Source: Laccaria trichodermophora (Eukaryota > Basidiomycota > Agaricomycetes > Agaricales > Hydnangiaceae). From it: DNA of 64,000 bases. Shown piece by piece: positions 12,369 to 22,949 of the stretch. Within the stretch, counting starts at the first letter, position 1, and each line of letters opens with the position of its first letter. The stretch lies in assembly GCA_018417955.1 (NCBI GenBank), contig JACTVC010000015.1, forward strand, positions 149,862 to 213,861. Reading direction: 5' to 3'. Position numbers and translations under genes: made by a program. Under the pieces are notes generated by a model. The model saw only the letters and a list, made by a program, of their open reading frames with translations. It ran no database searches and was not told where the DNA came from.

Positions 12369-13656
12369 CTAGAAAGGGGAAGAGAAGCGTACCACCCAGT
12401 GGAGTTCGGTTATCGAACCACCTATCAGCAAGCAAACAACCCATCCGTCAGATTGACTGTGTAGATAAATCCATGGTCCTCTCGTCCTGCATACGTGCGT
12501 CCATAATTGATGGTTTTGCGGAATGAGAATGAAAACCACACCTTTTCGTAAGTCATACTCCACCCTGTCACATCGGCAAGACACTTGTGTGCGAAATGGC
12601 AACTCGTCGCCTCGGCGAAGATGGTTATTATGTAGTCCCCCTGCAAATTAACATCAAGTCAGAACAAGCGAGGTACTGCAGCAAGGGACAGAGAAGATGG
12701 AACCATTCGTGAGGAATTGCGAGACAAACAAAATAGACGAAATCAACGAAAGAGGGTATGAAAAACAAGGAAAAAGCCAAGGAGTGGAGTAAACCTAGTC
12801 TCACCCACGATGAAGACGGACACAGACACAATATAGACAGTGACAGGTATCCCGAACATCACGCGAAACAGAGGAAAAAAGAAAACGAAAAGGATTAAAC
12901 AAGCCCACTCACGTATCAGTGTTGACTGCAAACAAAGGCAACCTGAAGAGGTATCAACACATGCAAGAGCAGACTCCCGAGATCGTCAGTTTTTGAGCGG
13001 AGGATCGGGGAGGAGGAGAGTGCGTGTGCTGAGACTGAGGTACCGAATGACTGTTTCAAAAAGTGGGCGTAGGAGGTTGGCTGGGGATGGGAGTGGGTGA
13101 GTTAAGGTCAAACAATTGAGAGGATGAAAGGGGGAAGGAGGGAGGAAGACGGGGAAGGGGAGAAGGGAAAAGGAAGGGCAAAAGCGGGCGGGACATACGG
13201 ACAGCATAGAAAAAGTAAGATTCCCCACAAACCCAATGGCGTCTTCGAAATTGTCGTGTAGGCCCATTATGTACATCGTATTGAGGGAGTCGAGAGTAAA
13301 GCTAGTAAAGCGTTACCGGCGCTACCTCTCGCCCGTTGAATCTAATTGTGTTGGATGAGTTGAAGGACGAAATGAAGGGAAGGGGAAGGACGAGGGAAGG
13401 AAGGCAGATCACGAAAGACGTACTTGTCTGGGAAACACATGCGTCTCATAGCATGCAAGAACCCCGCCCTTAGTTCATCCCTTCTCTTTCCCCAGTCAAT
13501 GAGTCCTTCTGAAGTGGAAAGTTGAACGTTGAGGCCGAGGTTCAGGATGGTATTGCGGAAGTGGTTGTTGACGTGGTCACTGCTCCCATCGTAGCATCCT
13601 GCCAAGGCGGGCCCTTCATGTGTTCACCCTCGTATGTTCATACCCGCCATGTTCAA
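12369..13656 (-). pseudogene. GH47 alpha-1,2-mannosidase relic, copy b
   Basis: Minus-strand pieces in order: WGKRRDELRAGFLHAMRR (about 13.48 kb), MYIMGLHDNFEDAIGFVG (13.27-13.22 kb), FETVIRYLSLSTRTLL (about 13.05 kb), VNTD-like residues (about 12.92 kb), then FAEATSCHFAHKCLADVTG (about 12.6 kb), matching the A-E-x-x-S-C-Q-x-E-Y-K-Y-L-A region of GH47, and YAGREDHGFIYTVNLTDGLF (about 12.5 kb). This copy reaches further into the catalytic domain than copies a, c and d, but frames shift between pieces and the last part of the domain is missing. It is duplicated at 40324-41611. Confidence 0.75.
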
Positions 13657-13659
13657 CGC

Positions 13660-14487
13660 GAGCCAGCTGTTGTCCATATAAAAGGAGGAGTCACTGGAAG
13701 GTCTGGTTTAGCATGGAGTGTAAAATTACATAAACAAGGAGAAATTCCCACAAAGGAAACAACAAAATATATAGTTTCATCATCAATGACCCTCCTAGTC
13801 GAAGCGATCCTTCTTCTGATAACAGACGAACTAGCCACTCCAGCCGACTTTGTCCTCAACAGAAGCCTGATAAAACTGCAAGTCCGCCTCTCGATGAACG
13901 TTGTAATGACGAGATGATCGTGTAGCACGACCGCGCCCTTCGAAAGGCTCCTCCCATTTTGGCATGTCCCACCTCGGACGCATCTCGCTCTGGTACAAAA
14001 GCGCTATCTGCTTCATGAACGTTCCGACCTGCCGGGCATCTTCACTTGCCCCAACAACTTGTCTCAGCGTACATCCGGCGACATGTGACAAACGAATCGC
14101 TCTACTTCATCACGAGCAACGACAAAAATTGCACGGGTGTCGACATCACAACCACGATTTACATCGACGTCGCCTCTTCAACGAGGCGACAAGACTCACA
14201 TACCTCACTGGAGTTTGGTTTGGGGAGAGCCGTAATAGCGACTTACCAGGTCAGCAATTGGCTTCAATTGTTCAACGCGTACGACACTCCGGCTAAAACA
14301 CGTAGTCCTATTGACATGCCTTCTCTTCCATTTACAGCCTCAGCATCACCTCCTCCAGCCAAGGATCATCCTACCCAAATGAGTCCCTAACCTGGCTGAC
14401 TTGCATGCCAACGCAATCGGGTGCGGGTCTTCGTCGCTTCGACAGTGGAAGGCGGGGAAGGTTTTTGCGAGGACGGTTGTTGATCTG
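13660..14487. other. Spacer with unassigned coding-like scraps
   Basis: A minus-strand frame of 86 codons at 13831-14091 has a distant relative at 45483-45671 (shared VVGASE and similar surrounding DNA), so a gene may once have existed here, but no domain is recognised and stops interrupt it. The remainder shows nothing. The whole stretch is duplicated at 41,615-42,442. Confidence 0.4.
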
Positions 14488-15855
14488 CCTTGGCGCAGAT
14501 CGGGAGTGACGGGATGGCGATAGAAAGTTGAGTGGTGGGATGGAAATTACGCTGCGTGAGGCTGCATGGTGTATGAGCAAGTAACAAATAGGTATGTGGA
14601 AGATGGTATCGGTCAAGATTCGTACTCACCTACCGCAATCAAACCCCAATCTTTGAATGTAGTCGAAAATAACGATGCCCTCCCTCCCAGCATGACGATC
14701 CTAGACACTACCTACGCGAACATCCATTCCACGCTACCTCCCTGTCCACCACCCGCCCATCGGGGCCAAAACGATTGAAGAATCGATTTCGCATAATTTT
14801 GAAGTTGCGCAGACCCAGCCTAACGTTGAGTGGGCTCAAAACATTGCAAACACAGATACGTGGACTACGATGCCAGATCCAGAAATCCACAAGGGGTACA
14901 CACAATGCATGTTGGATTTACAACGCCCGTGGTTCGGTGGATAAAATTGTGACGCTAGCGTCGTAGTGAATGAACTTGGGGGCACAGAAACGAGGGGACC
15001 GCTGCAACAGCTACGTATGTAAGTAACCTTCAACGACTTGACACCATTTCAACGCAATGCTCATTGCGATTTTACATTGAGCCGGAATGGTGCACCCCGG
15101 CACAGCGTTCGCGCATGCGCCGGGGTGATCTCCTTTCCAGTCTGATTGGGAACATAGCCACACAATGTCTGGGATTCCTCTTTGCCCGCGGTAAGCTACT
15201 TTATCCCAACTACAACATCAGGAACATGATACTGCTCACATTATCGATGTTAGCTCTGCTCCCCCTGATACCGCTCTCCTTAGGGTATTTCTTCAACACT
15301 TCTTGGATCCGTCCTTTCCTCTTCATACCAGCCGAATTCACATCCTTGTTGGGCATTCCCTTTCTCCTGAAACCGACCTCAAGTATTTTCTACGGTATGC
15401 AACTGTACTTTGACTTAGCCCCAAAGCACACTCACTCAATATTTTCTACAGAATTGCCATACGCCAGCAAAATAGGACTCCTCATCCTTTATTTCCTCTT
15501 CACAGACATATATTTCAAGGCCCTCGTATTTGTAGGGGGTGGGTGTCGACGCGAAGAGGGCCCAATGGCAAAAACACTGGCGACGTTTATCTACATGTAT
15601 GGACAGAAGTTTGGTGTCTATTTCAAGGACCTTGTGCGTCTCGTGCTGCGCCTTGCACATGTCTTGCTTGACTGTGCTGGGGCTCTCGGACACAGTGTCC
15701 TGTGTTTTGGAATGGAGCTTGAAGATGATAGAGATTTAGAATCACAGACACATGTCGGTACCCCCACCATTGTATGATGTGAGTTGTCGAAATTTTGTGT
15801 TCATTACGTCCGTTGTGCTAATGGAGTATTTTTCGACGAAGGACGCATCACCACC
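14488..15855 (+). repeat. Block alpha, copy 2 of 3
   Basis: Direct repeat of 1-1368 and of 42443-43807. It is closer to the third copy than to the first: the 237-codon frame is open in both of these and broken in copy 1. Confidence 0.9.
15064..15777 (+). CDS. Hypothetical membrane-protein-like frame, 237 codons
   Basis: The frame starts at ATG 15064 and has two clear hydrophobic segments: residues about 55-77 (MILLTLSMLALLPLIPLSLG) and about 137-160 (GLLILYFLFTDIYFKALVFV), with a hydrophobic stretch near 90-110. The C-terminal third is mixed, with LVRLVLRLAHVLLDCAGALG possibly amphipathic or membrane-bound. No family is recognised. It is open in two of three repeat copies; because those two copies are recent duplicates, this is weak evidence of selection. 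Start and any upstream exon are uncertain. Confidence 0.35.
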   Translation: MRFYIEPEWCTPAQRSRMRRGDLLSSLIGNIATQCLGFLFARGKLLYPNYNIRNMILLTLSMLALLPLIPLSLGYFFNTSWIRPFLFIPAEFTSLLGIPFLLKPTSSIFYGMQLYFDLAPKHTHSIFSTELPYASKIGLLILYFLFTDIYFKALVFVGGGCRREEGPMAKTLATFIYMYGQKFGVYFKDLVRLVLRLAHVLLDCAGALGHSVLCFGMELEDDRDLESQTHVGTPTIV

Positions 15856-17280
15856 ACCCGCAATAAATTTCGGGTGACCGCAAAGGCTAGGGAGAACCTC
15901 CAAGATAATTAATTTTTTTGTCTTGCTCTTTGTTCTTTTGGAGACGGTAACGAAGTTAAAGTGAAACAATATATCCGGCATTTCAATGTTGATTGAGCGC
16001 GTTTCTCCAGTACATCTTAGATCGGATATGTACTCTGAAACGACATAAGTACCATTCGTCTACGGACGTAAACAGATCACAAGAATAAGTTCGTTACTGA
16101 GAAAGTCCTTAACCCCTAATTTCATCCGAAATTTGGGGTGGTGCTGATAGGTCCTTGATGAGAAACAGTTAATAACAGTGTATTATAGAGCGGTCATAAA
16201 TGGAAGATATCGACACTCACATTGCGTGATAGTGAATGGCATGTGTCTTGGATTCCTAGTCGTCGAGCTCATTTTCTAATCCACACAGGGAGGTTTAAGG
16301 CGAAATATGCGTAGATGGCGGAAGCGCGCATCACGGATCGAACCTCGGGTGGTGACCCACCAAATCCCAACGAAACGAAGGAAAAGCAAAGCCACAAACG
16401 CAAGTCAACGGAATGGATTTAGGTGCAACCGGTGAATCCAATCCACCCCTACGAAAGCGAAAGTAAAATCGAAAAGCAATCATCCACCAGATGAAGATGA
16501 AGAGCTCAAAACAGGGTGTGGATCAAAAATCAACTTGGTATCCGCACATTATGCAACCAACAAGCGAAGACGCGAGAACAGCCAGCCAGTCTTCCCGTTC
16601 AAGGTCCGTAAGGCCTCTGAGTCTCCGCATATCATACCAGGGTTACGTGATCGATCACGTACAAAATCCAGGGAGAAAAGAAAGCTTGAATACAATCAAG
16701 GTGGAGGAAGAACCAAAATGCCAATGATGTAGGGTCAGAGAAGAAGACAATGAAGCCCAGGAGTCACGTCAAACTGATGTATGAACGAATCTTGAGCGAT
16801 GGATGGCTTTCGGCAGATGACTAGAGTCAGATTGTAACCCGATGCGAGGTTCGAGTGCGTAACCAGACACGAGGTTCGACAACTTGAACGTAGAACAAGG
16901 CCTGAGATGGACCGAGTGCACCCAACGCAGGTTCGTCTACGTAGCCCAACGCTATGTTGCTCAACGCAAGACCCGACCCACCCCAACGCCGAGGCGGGTA
17001 AGAATCATCAGCACTTCCGCAAAATGACGAACGACATGAAAGGGAGGGGAAGGTGAGAAAATGAATCAATCGGCGACCGAAAGGAAATCGCGTCGCTAGT
17101 GAACAACTCGGAATCAAGGAAGGAGGGTATGAAAAACAAGGAAAAAGCCAAGTGTGGGTGAACGATAATGGGAGTGGAATAAACCTAGTCTCATCTGCCA
17201 TGAGACGGACACAGACACTATATGGGTGGAATTTGAACAAGTACCTCGACCATCACGCGAAACAGAGAATAAAAGGATAA
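15856..17280. other. Duplicated spacer, as 1369-2800
   Basis: Near-identical to 1369-2800 with only a few substitutions and small indels. It holds no recognised gene. Confidence 0.5.
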
Positions 17281-17289
17281 AACAAGCCC

Positions 17290-18187
17290 ACTCACGTATC
17301 AGTGTTGACCGCAAACAAAGGCAATCCCAAGAATCTATTAAACATAGGCAAGAGCAGCCTCCCAAGTCAGCTTTTGAGCATAGGATGGGGGAGCAGTGTG
17401 TGTGTGCTGATACGAAGCTGCTGAGGTAGCGGATGACTGTTTCAAAGTGGGCGTAGGAGGTTGGCTGGGGACGGGGGTGGGTGAGTTGAGGTCAGGGTGG
17501 CGTAAGAAGTGAGAGGAAGAAATGAGAGAAGATGTAGAGGGAAGGAGGGAGGAAGACGGGAAAGTGAAGAAGTGAAAAGGAAGGAGGGACAAAGTGAGAA
17601 AGTGGGAAAGACATATGGCATAGAAATGGTCAGATTTCCCATAAACCCAATGGCGACTTCGAAATCGTCGTGTAGCCCCATTATGTACATCGTATCGAGG
17701 GAGTCGAGAATCGTTACCCCCCGTCCATTGAATCTATTTGTTTTGGGTGAGTGGTTGGCAGGCGAAAGGGAAGGGGAAGAAAACGTACTTGTCCGAAAAC
17801 CTCCCCGAAACCGCCAACAGCCCATCATGTGGGAACGCATGCGTTTTATACCCCTTCATAGCATGCACGAACCCCGCCTTTACTTCATCCCTTCTCTTTT
17901 CGTGTTGCATATGCCGTAGTTGTCGACTCCTCCCATCGCAGTATCTTGTCCAAGCGGGCTCTTCATCCTCGTATGTGGGAGCTCCCCATGTCCGTATTCC
18001 TGCTGTTCATTCCCAAGTCCACCATCATGTTCAAAAAGCGGTGGCGGCGAAGGTAACCAAGGTGTCGCCTAGTGACCAACGTGAACGCTGACAGTAATAC
18101 GACGGCCAACGCAAGCCAGCGTACGAGGGGTCGTCGCCCGTAAAAGGAGGAGTGAAGGGTAGGCGGGGTGTGGTGAGAGGGTAACAT
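17290..18187 (-). pseudogene. GH47 alpha-1,2-mannosidase relic, copy c
   Basis: Same exon order as copy a: the N-terminal anchor (RPLVRWLALAVVLLSAF) read from 18187, KRRDEVKAGFVHAMKGYKTH near 17.87 kb, LDSLDTMYIMGLHDDFE near 17.68 kb, and the VSAHT exon near 17.4 kb. Compared with copy d, the Pro-Thr linker (about 17.90-17.92 kb) has been deleted along with neighbouring codons, and exon 3 carries the same 4-nt deletion as copy a, so copies a and c share that mutation by descent. The second half of the catalytic domain is absent. Confidence 0.78.
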
Positions 18188-18251
18188 CTATGTTGGTTCA
18201 AGTTGCCATTGGCCAAGATGAGACCCCAAGAGCCTTTCTGCCATTAGCAAT

Positions 18252-18676
18252 AGGACCCTGGTATATGCTGTCGAATGTCCGATCCAAAAATGCCAAATTT
18301 TGGCACTTATGTACGTACGATTTTTCGGCGTGTCCGTCCGCACTGGATCGGACCTACCGTTTTGAACCCATCTCCGTCCGCAATACTGATCACACCTGCA
18401 CATGCTCGGAGGTCTGGTTCAGGTAGATAGGTGTGATGGCTAGTAAAAGTTTTCGAGAGAAAGCTTCTGAGGTCGGCAGGCTCTGGTCAATAGCCACAAA
18501 ACGTCCGCATATGGATCGGACCTCGCTACCGACGACCATTTACGGACCCAAAAGGGATCGGACCTCCGGCCAAATTTCACGCTTTCCGTCCGCAAAAGGA
18601 TTGGACATAAGCCGATTTTGGGACCCATTTCCGTCCGCATATGGATGGGACATGTTACAGAATATACCAGGGTCCT
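18252..18676. mobile_element. hAT-like MITE, 425 bp, 8-bp TSD
   Basis: Perfect 15-bp terminal inverted repeats (AGGACCCTGGTATAT), extendable to 20 bp with one mismatch, are flanked by the 8-bp target duplication TTAGCAAT (18244-18251 and 18677-18684). The interior is made of repeated, alternately oriented words: TCCGTCCGCA and GGATCGGACC variants occur several times. No coding capacity. The 8-bp duplication places it with hAT-type elements. Confidence 0.88.
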
Positions 18677-18684
18677 TTAGCAAT

Positions 18685-18995
18685 GCCAAGGACCAGAGGG
18701 GTTACGTAATAGACGTTTTATGTTCTTTCCCACTGCTGTTTCGCCCACGATCTATTCAACGCATACTCGACAGAAACAGCACAATGCACCTTTGACAAAA
18801 GAGAGCTCCATGGAGATTCTCCGGAGGTTGAATCGCGTTAGAGTGGGTGCAGCCTTGAGCCGGGGTCAGCTAGTAAGAAGTTTGGGAGGCCGTGGAATGG
18901 TCAAAATAGAGGTTGAAAAGTCAGGAAATTTCATGTTCGACGTCACTGTTAAATGCGATGCACATAGGAAATGAAAGGGACGTGTTGAACCTCGT
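18685..18995. repeat. Diverged relative of 3830-3905 joined to 6795-6865/9587-9690
   Basis: The order here is: the CACCTTTGACAAAAGAG segment (as at 3890), then directly the GTTAGAGTGGGT segment (as at 6823), then DNA like 9587-9690 including an oxygenase-exon scrap (GACGTCACTGT... region at about 18935). The 2.9-kb stretch present between the first two segments in copies A and B is missing, and neither hAT-like element is inserted. This represents an older, uninserted arrangement. Confidence 0.7.
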
Positions 18996-19190
18996 TAAGA
19001 TGAAAAAGAAACAAGCGTGCATAAGCTTTTTCGACGAACAGCGGGTGGACAGAACTCGAGCTAAACACAGGCACAAAAGCAAAGCAAACGAGTCTTTCGG
19101 ACATTTACAGCCGTTTGCAAAAAATTTGACAATAACGTGATTTGTGGGAAAGAAAAGAAGAGGTGACCTAAGATTAGGGTTACAGCGTTC

Positions 19191-19334
19191 CGCAAAATAT
19201 CGCGCGATCTCAAGCTAGCGGCTGTAAGGCTTTATGAGGGCGACCATCTACCTCTCGACGACATTCCGGACTGCCTCAGGATGTCCAAAAGCACGTTTTA
19301 TCGCGTCCTGTCTCTGTGGAACACGACTGAGTAA
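19191..19334 (+). pseudogene. Tc1/mariner-type transposase HTH fragment
   Basis: The frame reads RKISRDLKLAAVRLYEGDHL, then a helix-turn-helix ending STFYRVLSLW, and stops at TAA 19332-19334. This matches the N-terminal DNA-binding region of a fungal Tc1/mariner-like DDE transposase as I remember the family. Only about 47 codons remain; no catalytic DDE/D domain follows, and no inverted repeats or TA duplication were found. It is a dead scrap. Confidence 0.65.
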
Positions 19335-19665
19335 TACTCTGTATATAACGTACAATACCGGATTCAAGTTTTGCAATGGCCTATATCTCCCGACCTCTAA
19401 GTAGGATGGTTCGTTGATTAATATTCACCATCAACCTCCATACCCATTGTATACCATATGGTTGTTGTTATCTTCACACTTCGTTTATCTTTGATTTGAC
19501 CAAGGTAAGAAGTTGTCGGAGATTTACAACCTTTTCATTCAAATGCGAGCTTTTTACAAGACGTTGGTCAGTTCAATCGATACCAATATATGCTCTGCTT
19601 CCCCCGAACACCACTCTTGAATCATGCATAGACGTGATCGCTCTCCTTGGTGTCTGGCACCCTAT

Positions 19666-22130
19666 TTACGCACAAATTCCACGAACCTTTCTCCCCAAGT
19701 GTTCGATGAAAGTGTTGTCTAGGCCGGCAACGTGAGCCTGGAAGGAGGGGACCGTCGACCAAGTACACGTACATGGCAATACCAACTTTCTTCATCAGGG
19801 AATTGGGGCAACGCATCAGCTGGTCCGTCCAATGCGGCCTGTATGCGCTATTCGCCCGCATCAGTAGAAGATATCACCGCGATAATGGATGGACGGATAC
19901 ATGTGGAACAATCGTATGTGTTTCCCTCAATTTCAATTGCGTCTTTCGGAGCGTCTTCTCCAATCCTTGCTTCCTGAGAAATTCTGCGAAGGGTTTTGAA
20001 TTTTCATATAAAGCGTTCATGGCGCCTGATATAAGATACATCGTCGTTTCCATGTCACCTATTGGGAAGTTAGTGCGTCCCTTGCTCGTGGGGCCATGAG
20101 TTGATGTACCAAATTCGTGGATATGTCTGAGGACCTGAATGATTTATACATGGTATGGGTGGTTAACAGACGACGTGATTAGAGGCTCAGTGTTTACCTT
20201 TTCCTCATTCACCATCTTGACCAGAATATTTTTAATGACGGCCTTCCCTGCACCGGAAGCTCGCCCGTCTTCTTGAGTAAAAAACCAATTCATAAAGTAG
20301 CCAACAATGGAAGCCGTCCTTGTTTCAGCAAGAAGGGGAGCCCAGTCGCTCAAAACGTCGCTTAACCCAACATAGTTGGCGTCCAGGATGTTTGAAACTT
20401 CAATGCGGTCGTAACTTGTCGACGGAGGTTTAGCCTTTTCAGGAATTCCATCATTACGCAAGAATTTTGAGAGATCGCGGGCATCCATTGGATAAACGTT
20501 AAACGTGACTGTAAATTGACGAAGACGCTGGTGAAAAGTACGCAGCTGCGCGGTAAGGAAGAAATAGAGACAGCCATATATGTCTTGGGGAGTTGCCCCA
20601 TGCGCTTTTCCGACTTCCATGACTTCGCCCAAACTGCGTGGTGAACATAAAAATACATACGAATATGAGAAGATGAAAGGCTCACTCCCAGCCTTCGAGA
20701 GGGTCAGCGTAGTCTGTCTGAAGCCACCTTCCCTCGAACGAGAATAGAGACAGATTCGGGACGTTAAAGTGAGCGTTCAACGCGCCAAATGGAAGGACAA
20801 TGCCGAACCGGCGAAATTCGTGGAAGGCGACGCGGTGGGGGGGCTTCAGTTTTGCGTACATCCGCTCACGAAAATCGCGGCGTGAAGGCGCGTTTCTTAC
20901 TCGGTCATATTCGTCTTGTACTTGACTAACAGTAGAGTTCATAGAGCTGTAGTGAGCGAAATACCGCAACGCCTCGTCGGGAAGGGCAAAATTTATGGTC
21001 GAATTACGACCCAAGGGGCAGGCACATACGCTGGGGCTACCTGGCGTGGTTTGCGGTAAAATTAACGAAGTTAATATGGCTGAAATTCTCATCCGATATT
21101 CGTGGGGCATAAAAACGGAGTACCAGAAATGGAGCGCGATATCGGCAGCCAAATTTTCATCCGAAATTGTCCCCAAGATGAGAAGCAAAATTATGTTGCG
21201 ACAAACAATAGGCAGGCAACGATCATTGATCAAAATGTTGAGATTTCCTGAAAAGTCGGAAGGAAGGGAGTTAACAGTTCGGATGACATGTCGAAGGTCT
21301 CCTGAGGCTTCCAGGTGAGGTGGTAAGCTGTCGCTGGATGGAAAACTAGGAAATTCGATTCTTACCAACAAACGCAAGCGAAAAATCTGTCGTTAAGTCC
21401 TTCTCATTTTTGGGTAAATTTAGCATGTCCATTGCGGGCATATTTCCCCACCTGTAGCGTCAGATCAGTTGAGAGGCTGAGAAGGAAGGAATGGTACCGT
21501 ACAAAGAAAATCCGCATGAGAATTCGTCCATTCCCCTTTGAAAGAACTCATCAGATGGCGACAGATCACTAAGGAATGAGGCGCGACGATGCTCGACGAT
21601 CCAAACTGGCTTCCAGTCTTTAGCTAGCATAGGATCCTTGCAATCTGCAACATGACTCACGTTACTAAACCACCAAATTTTTTCGTTCGCACGTACCTCG
21701 CTTATGAACGCGCCAGTGATATTTCTGGCATTCCTAAAGTTTCGATGAGCAAAAAGCGGAACCAAAACTAAGCGAAGACCACCTTGGAGCAATAGGAAAC
21801 CAATCTACAGCCGCTGCAAGCCATCGTACCCGGATTGTCGCAACTCTTGTATTTTTCGACCTCGACATTTGCGCATTGCAACCTTTGTGGAATGGGAAAC
21901 CTCGGGGTTTGGTTCTTTGCAAAGGAGTTTATCAATTGCTTCAGGATGGTATCAATGCCTCCATGTTCATCGATCCCATCGAGAAGGGGTCCCCCTTCTG
22001 TCCTAGGGTCTGGAGGTATGACGCGGATGTTGGCGTCCTGAACAGACATGTTATTGCGATAGACCTGCTTGGCATAATCCCACATCTGGGATGGGAGCAG
22101 ACGAGAGAACATGCTTGTGAGTTTATCCAT
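19666..22130 (-). CDS. MYND zinc-finger / DUF4470 protein
   Basis: Start ATG at 22130. I can place in-frame GT-AG exons 22130-21783, 21733-21697, 21644-21503, 21451-21366, 21307-20686, 20633-20198 and 20134-19901, then one or two uncertain 3' exons ending near a TAA at 19666-19668. The N-terminus holds a MYND zinc finger (CANVEVEKYKSCDNPG, then SGCRLVSYCSKECQKYHW and HKRDC). The WGNMPAMDMLNL and SGDLRHVIRTV segments match DUF4470, and DRIEVSNILDANYVGLSDVL matches the conserved motif further on. MYND fingers bind proteins; the role of this fungal family is unknown. All seven splice phases agree, so most of the gene looks functional. The 3' end is the weak point. Confidence 0.82.
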
Positions 22131-22139
22131 CGAGAATTC

Positions 22140-22940
22140 GGAGAAACCTAGCGGATCGAGAGTGGGAGGACAAGTTGCGGTGTGGAGAAAAGCGAGGGCT
22201 TGAGTTTAATGTATATCGGTAAGCGCCCAAAGTGTATCTCCTGCAGGCAGGCATGTGTCTGGATCGTAACCTTGTTTAAAGGCAGTTTTGGAAGCGGCCG
22301 TCCATGATATGAAAATTTGCCGCACGGTGCACGGCACACGTTTTATTCACGAAAGGAGATCAGTCTTGATGTTTCTATGGTCGAACCCCCAATTACCTCG
22401 TCTAGCCATTGAAACCTCGAACGTCAGCATGATGTAGCTCTCCAAGAATCAAGGTCAAATCAAGGTATTCCCACTTGCCAAACCATATAATCGGATTGTC
22501 ATCGGAACGGTGTGGCGAAAATGCACTTGTCTGCGGCGCGTAGGCTGTGACGGGGGTTCCATTTGCATTGGATGCTGGTGAAGAGTACTTACGTCGTCGA
22601 ATTTAAGCGGATTGGTTCAAGATTGGTTCGTGGGACCGATCCAGGCGATTTACCCTTGACCCTTTTGATGCCATCACATCTTATCACATCTTATCAACCA
22701 CGTGCCTCCCTTCCCCCCCTTCCATGCGCCCAAAAGAAGGCGCGTCCCCTTGTTCTTTCTTTTCCTCGCCCCCTCCCTCAACGCTCTCTGCATCTCAGCC
22801 TCCGCCGCTGACGTGGGCGTCGCTTCGCCCGTGTGTCGGAGTTTTCTAATTTGGCATCACAACCGGTTCTAACTTGTTGTAGATGTTCCTATCACTATTC
22901 CTGACAGTGAGTATACACAGGGATGGTTTGAAAGTTTGAA
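22140..22940. other. Intergenic, nothing recognised
   Basis: This lies between the start of the MYND gene and the 3' edge of the dynein relic. The pyrimidine-rich stretch at 22.70-22.80 kb has no coding pattern that I can support. Confidence 0.45.
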
Positions 22941-22949
22941 AATTGCCGT

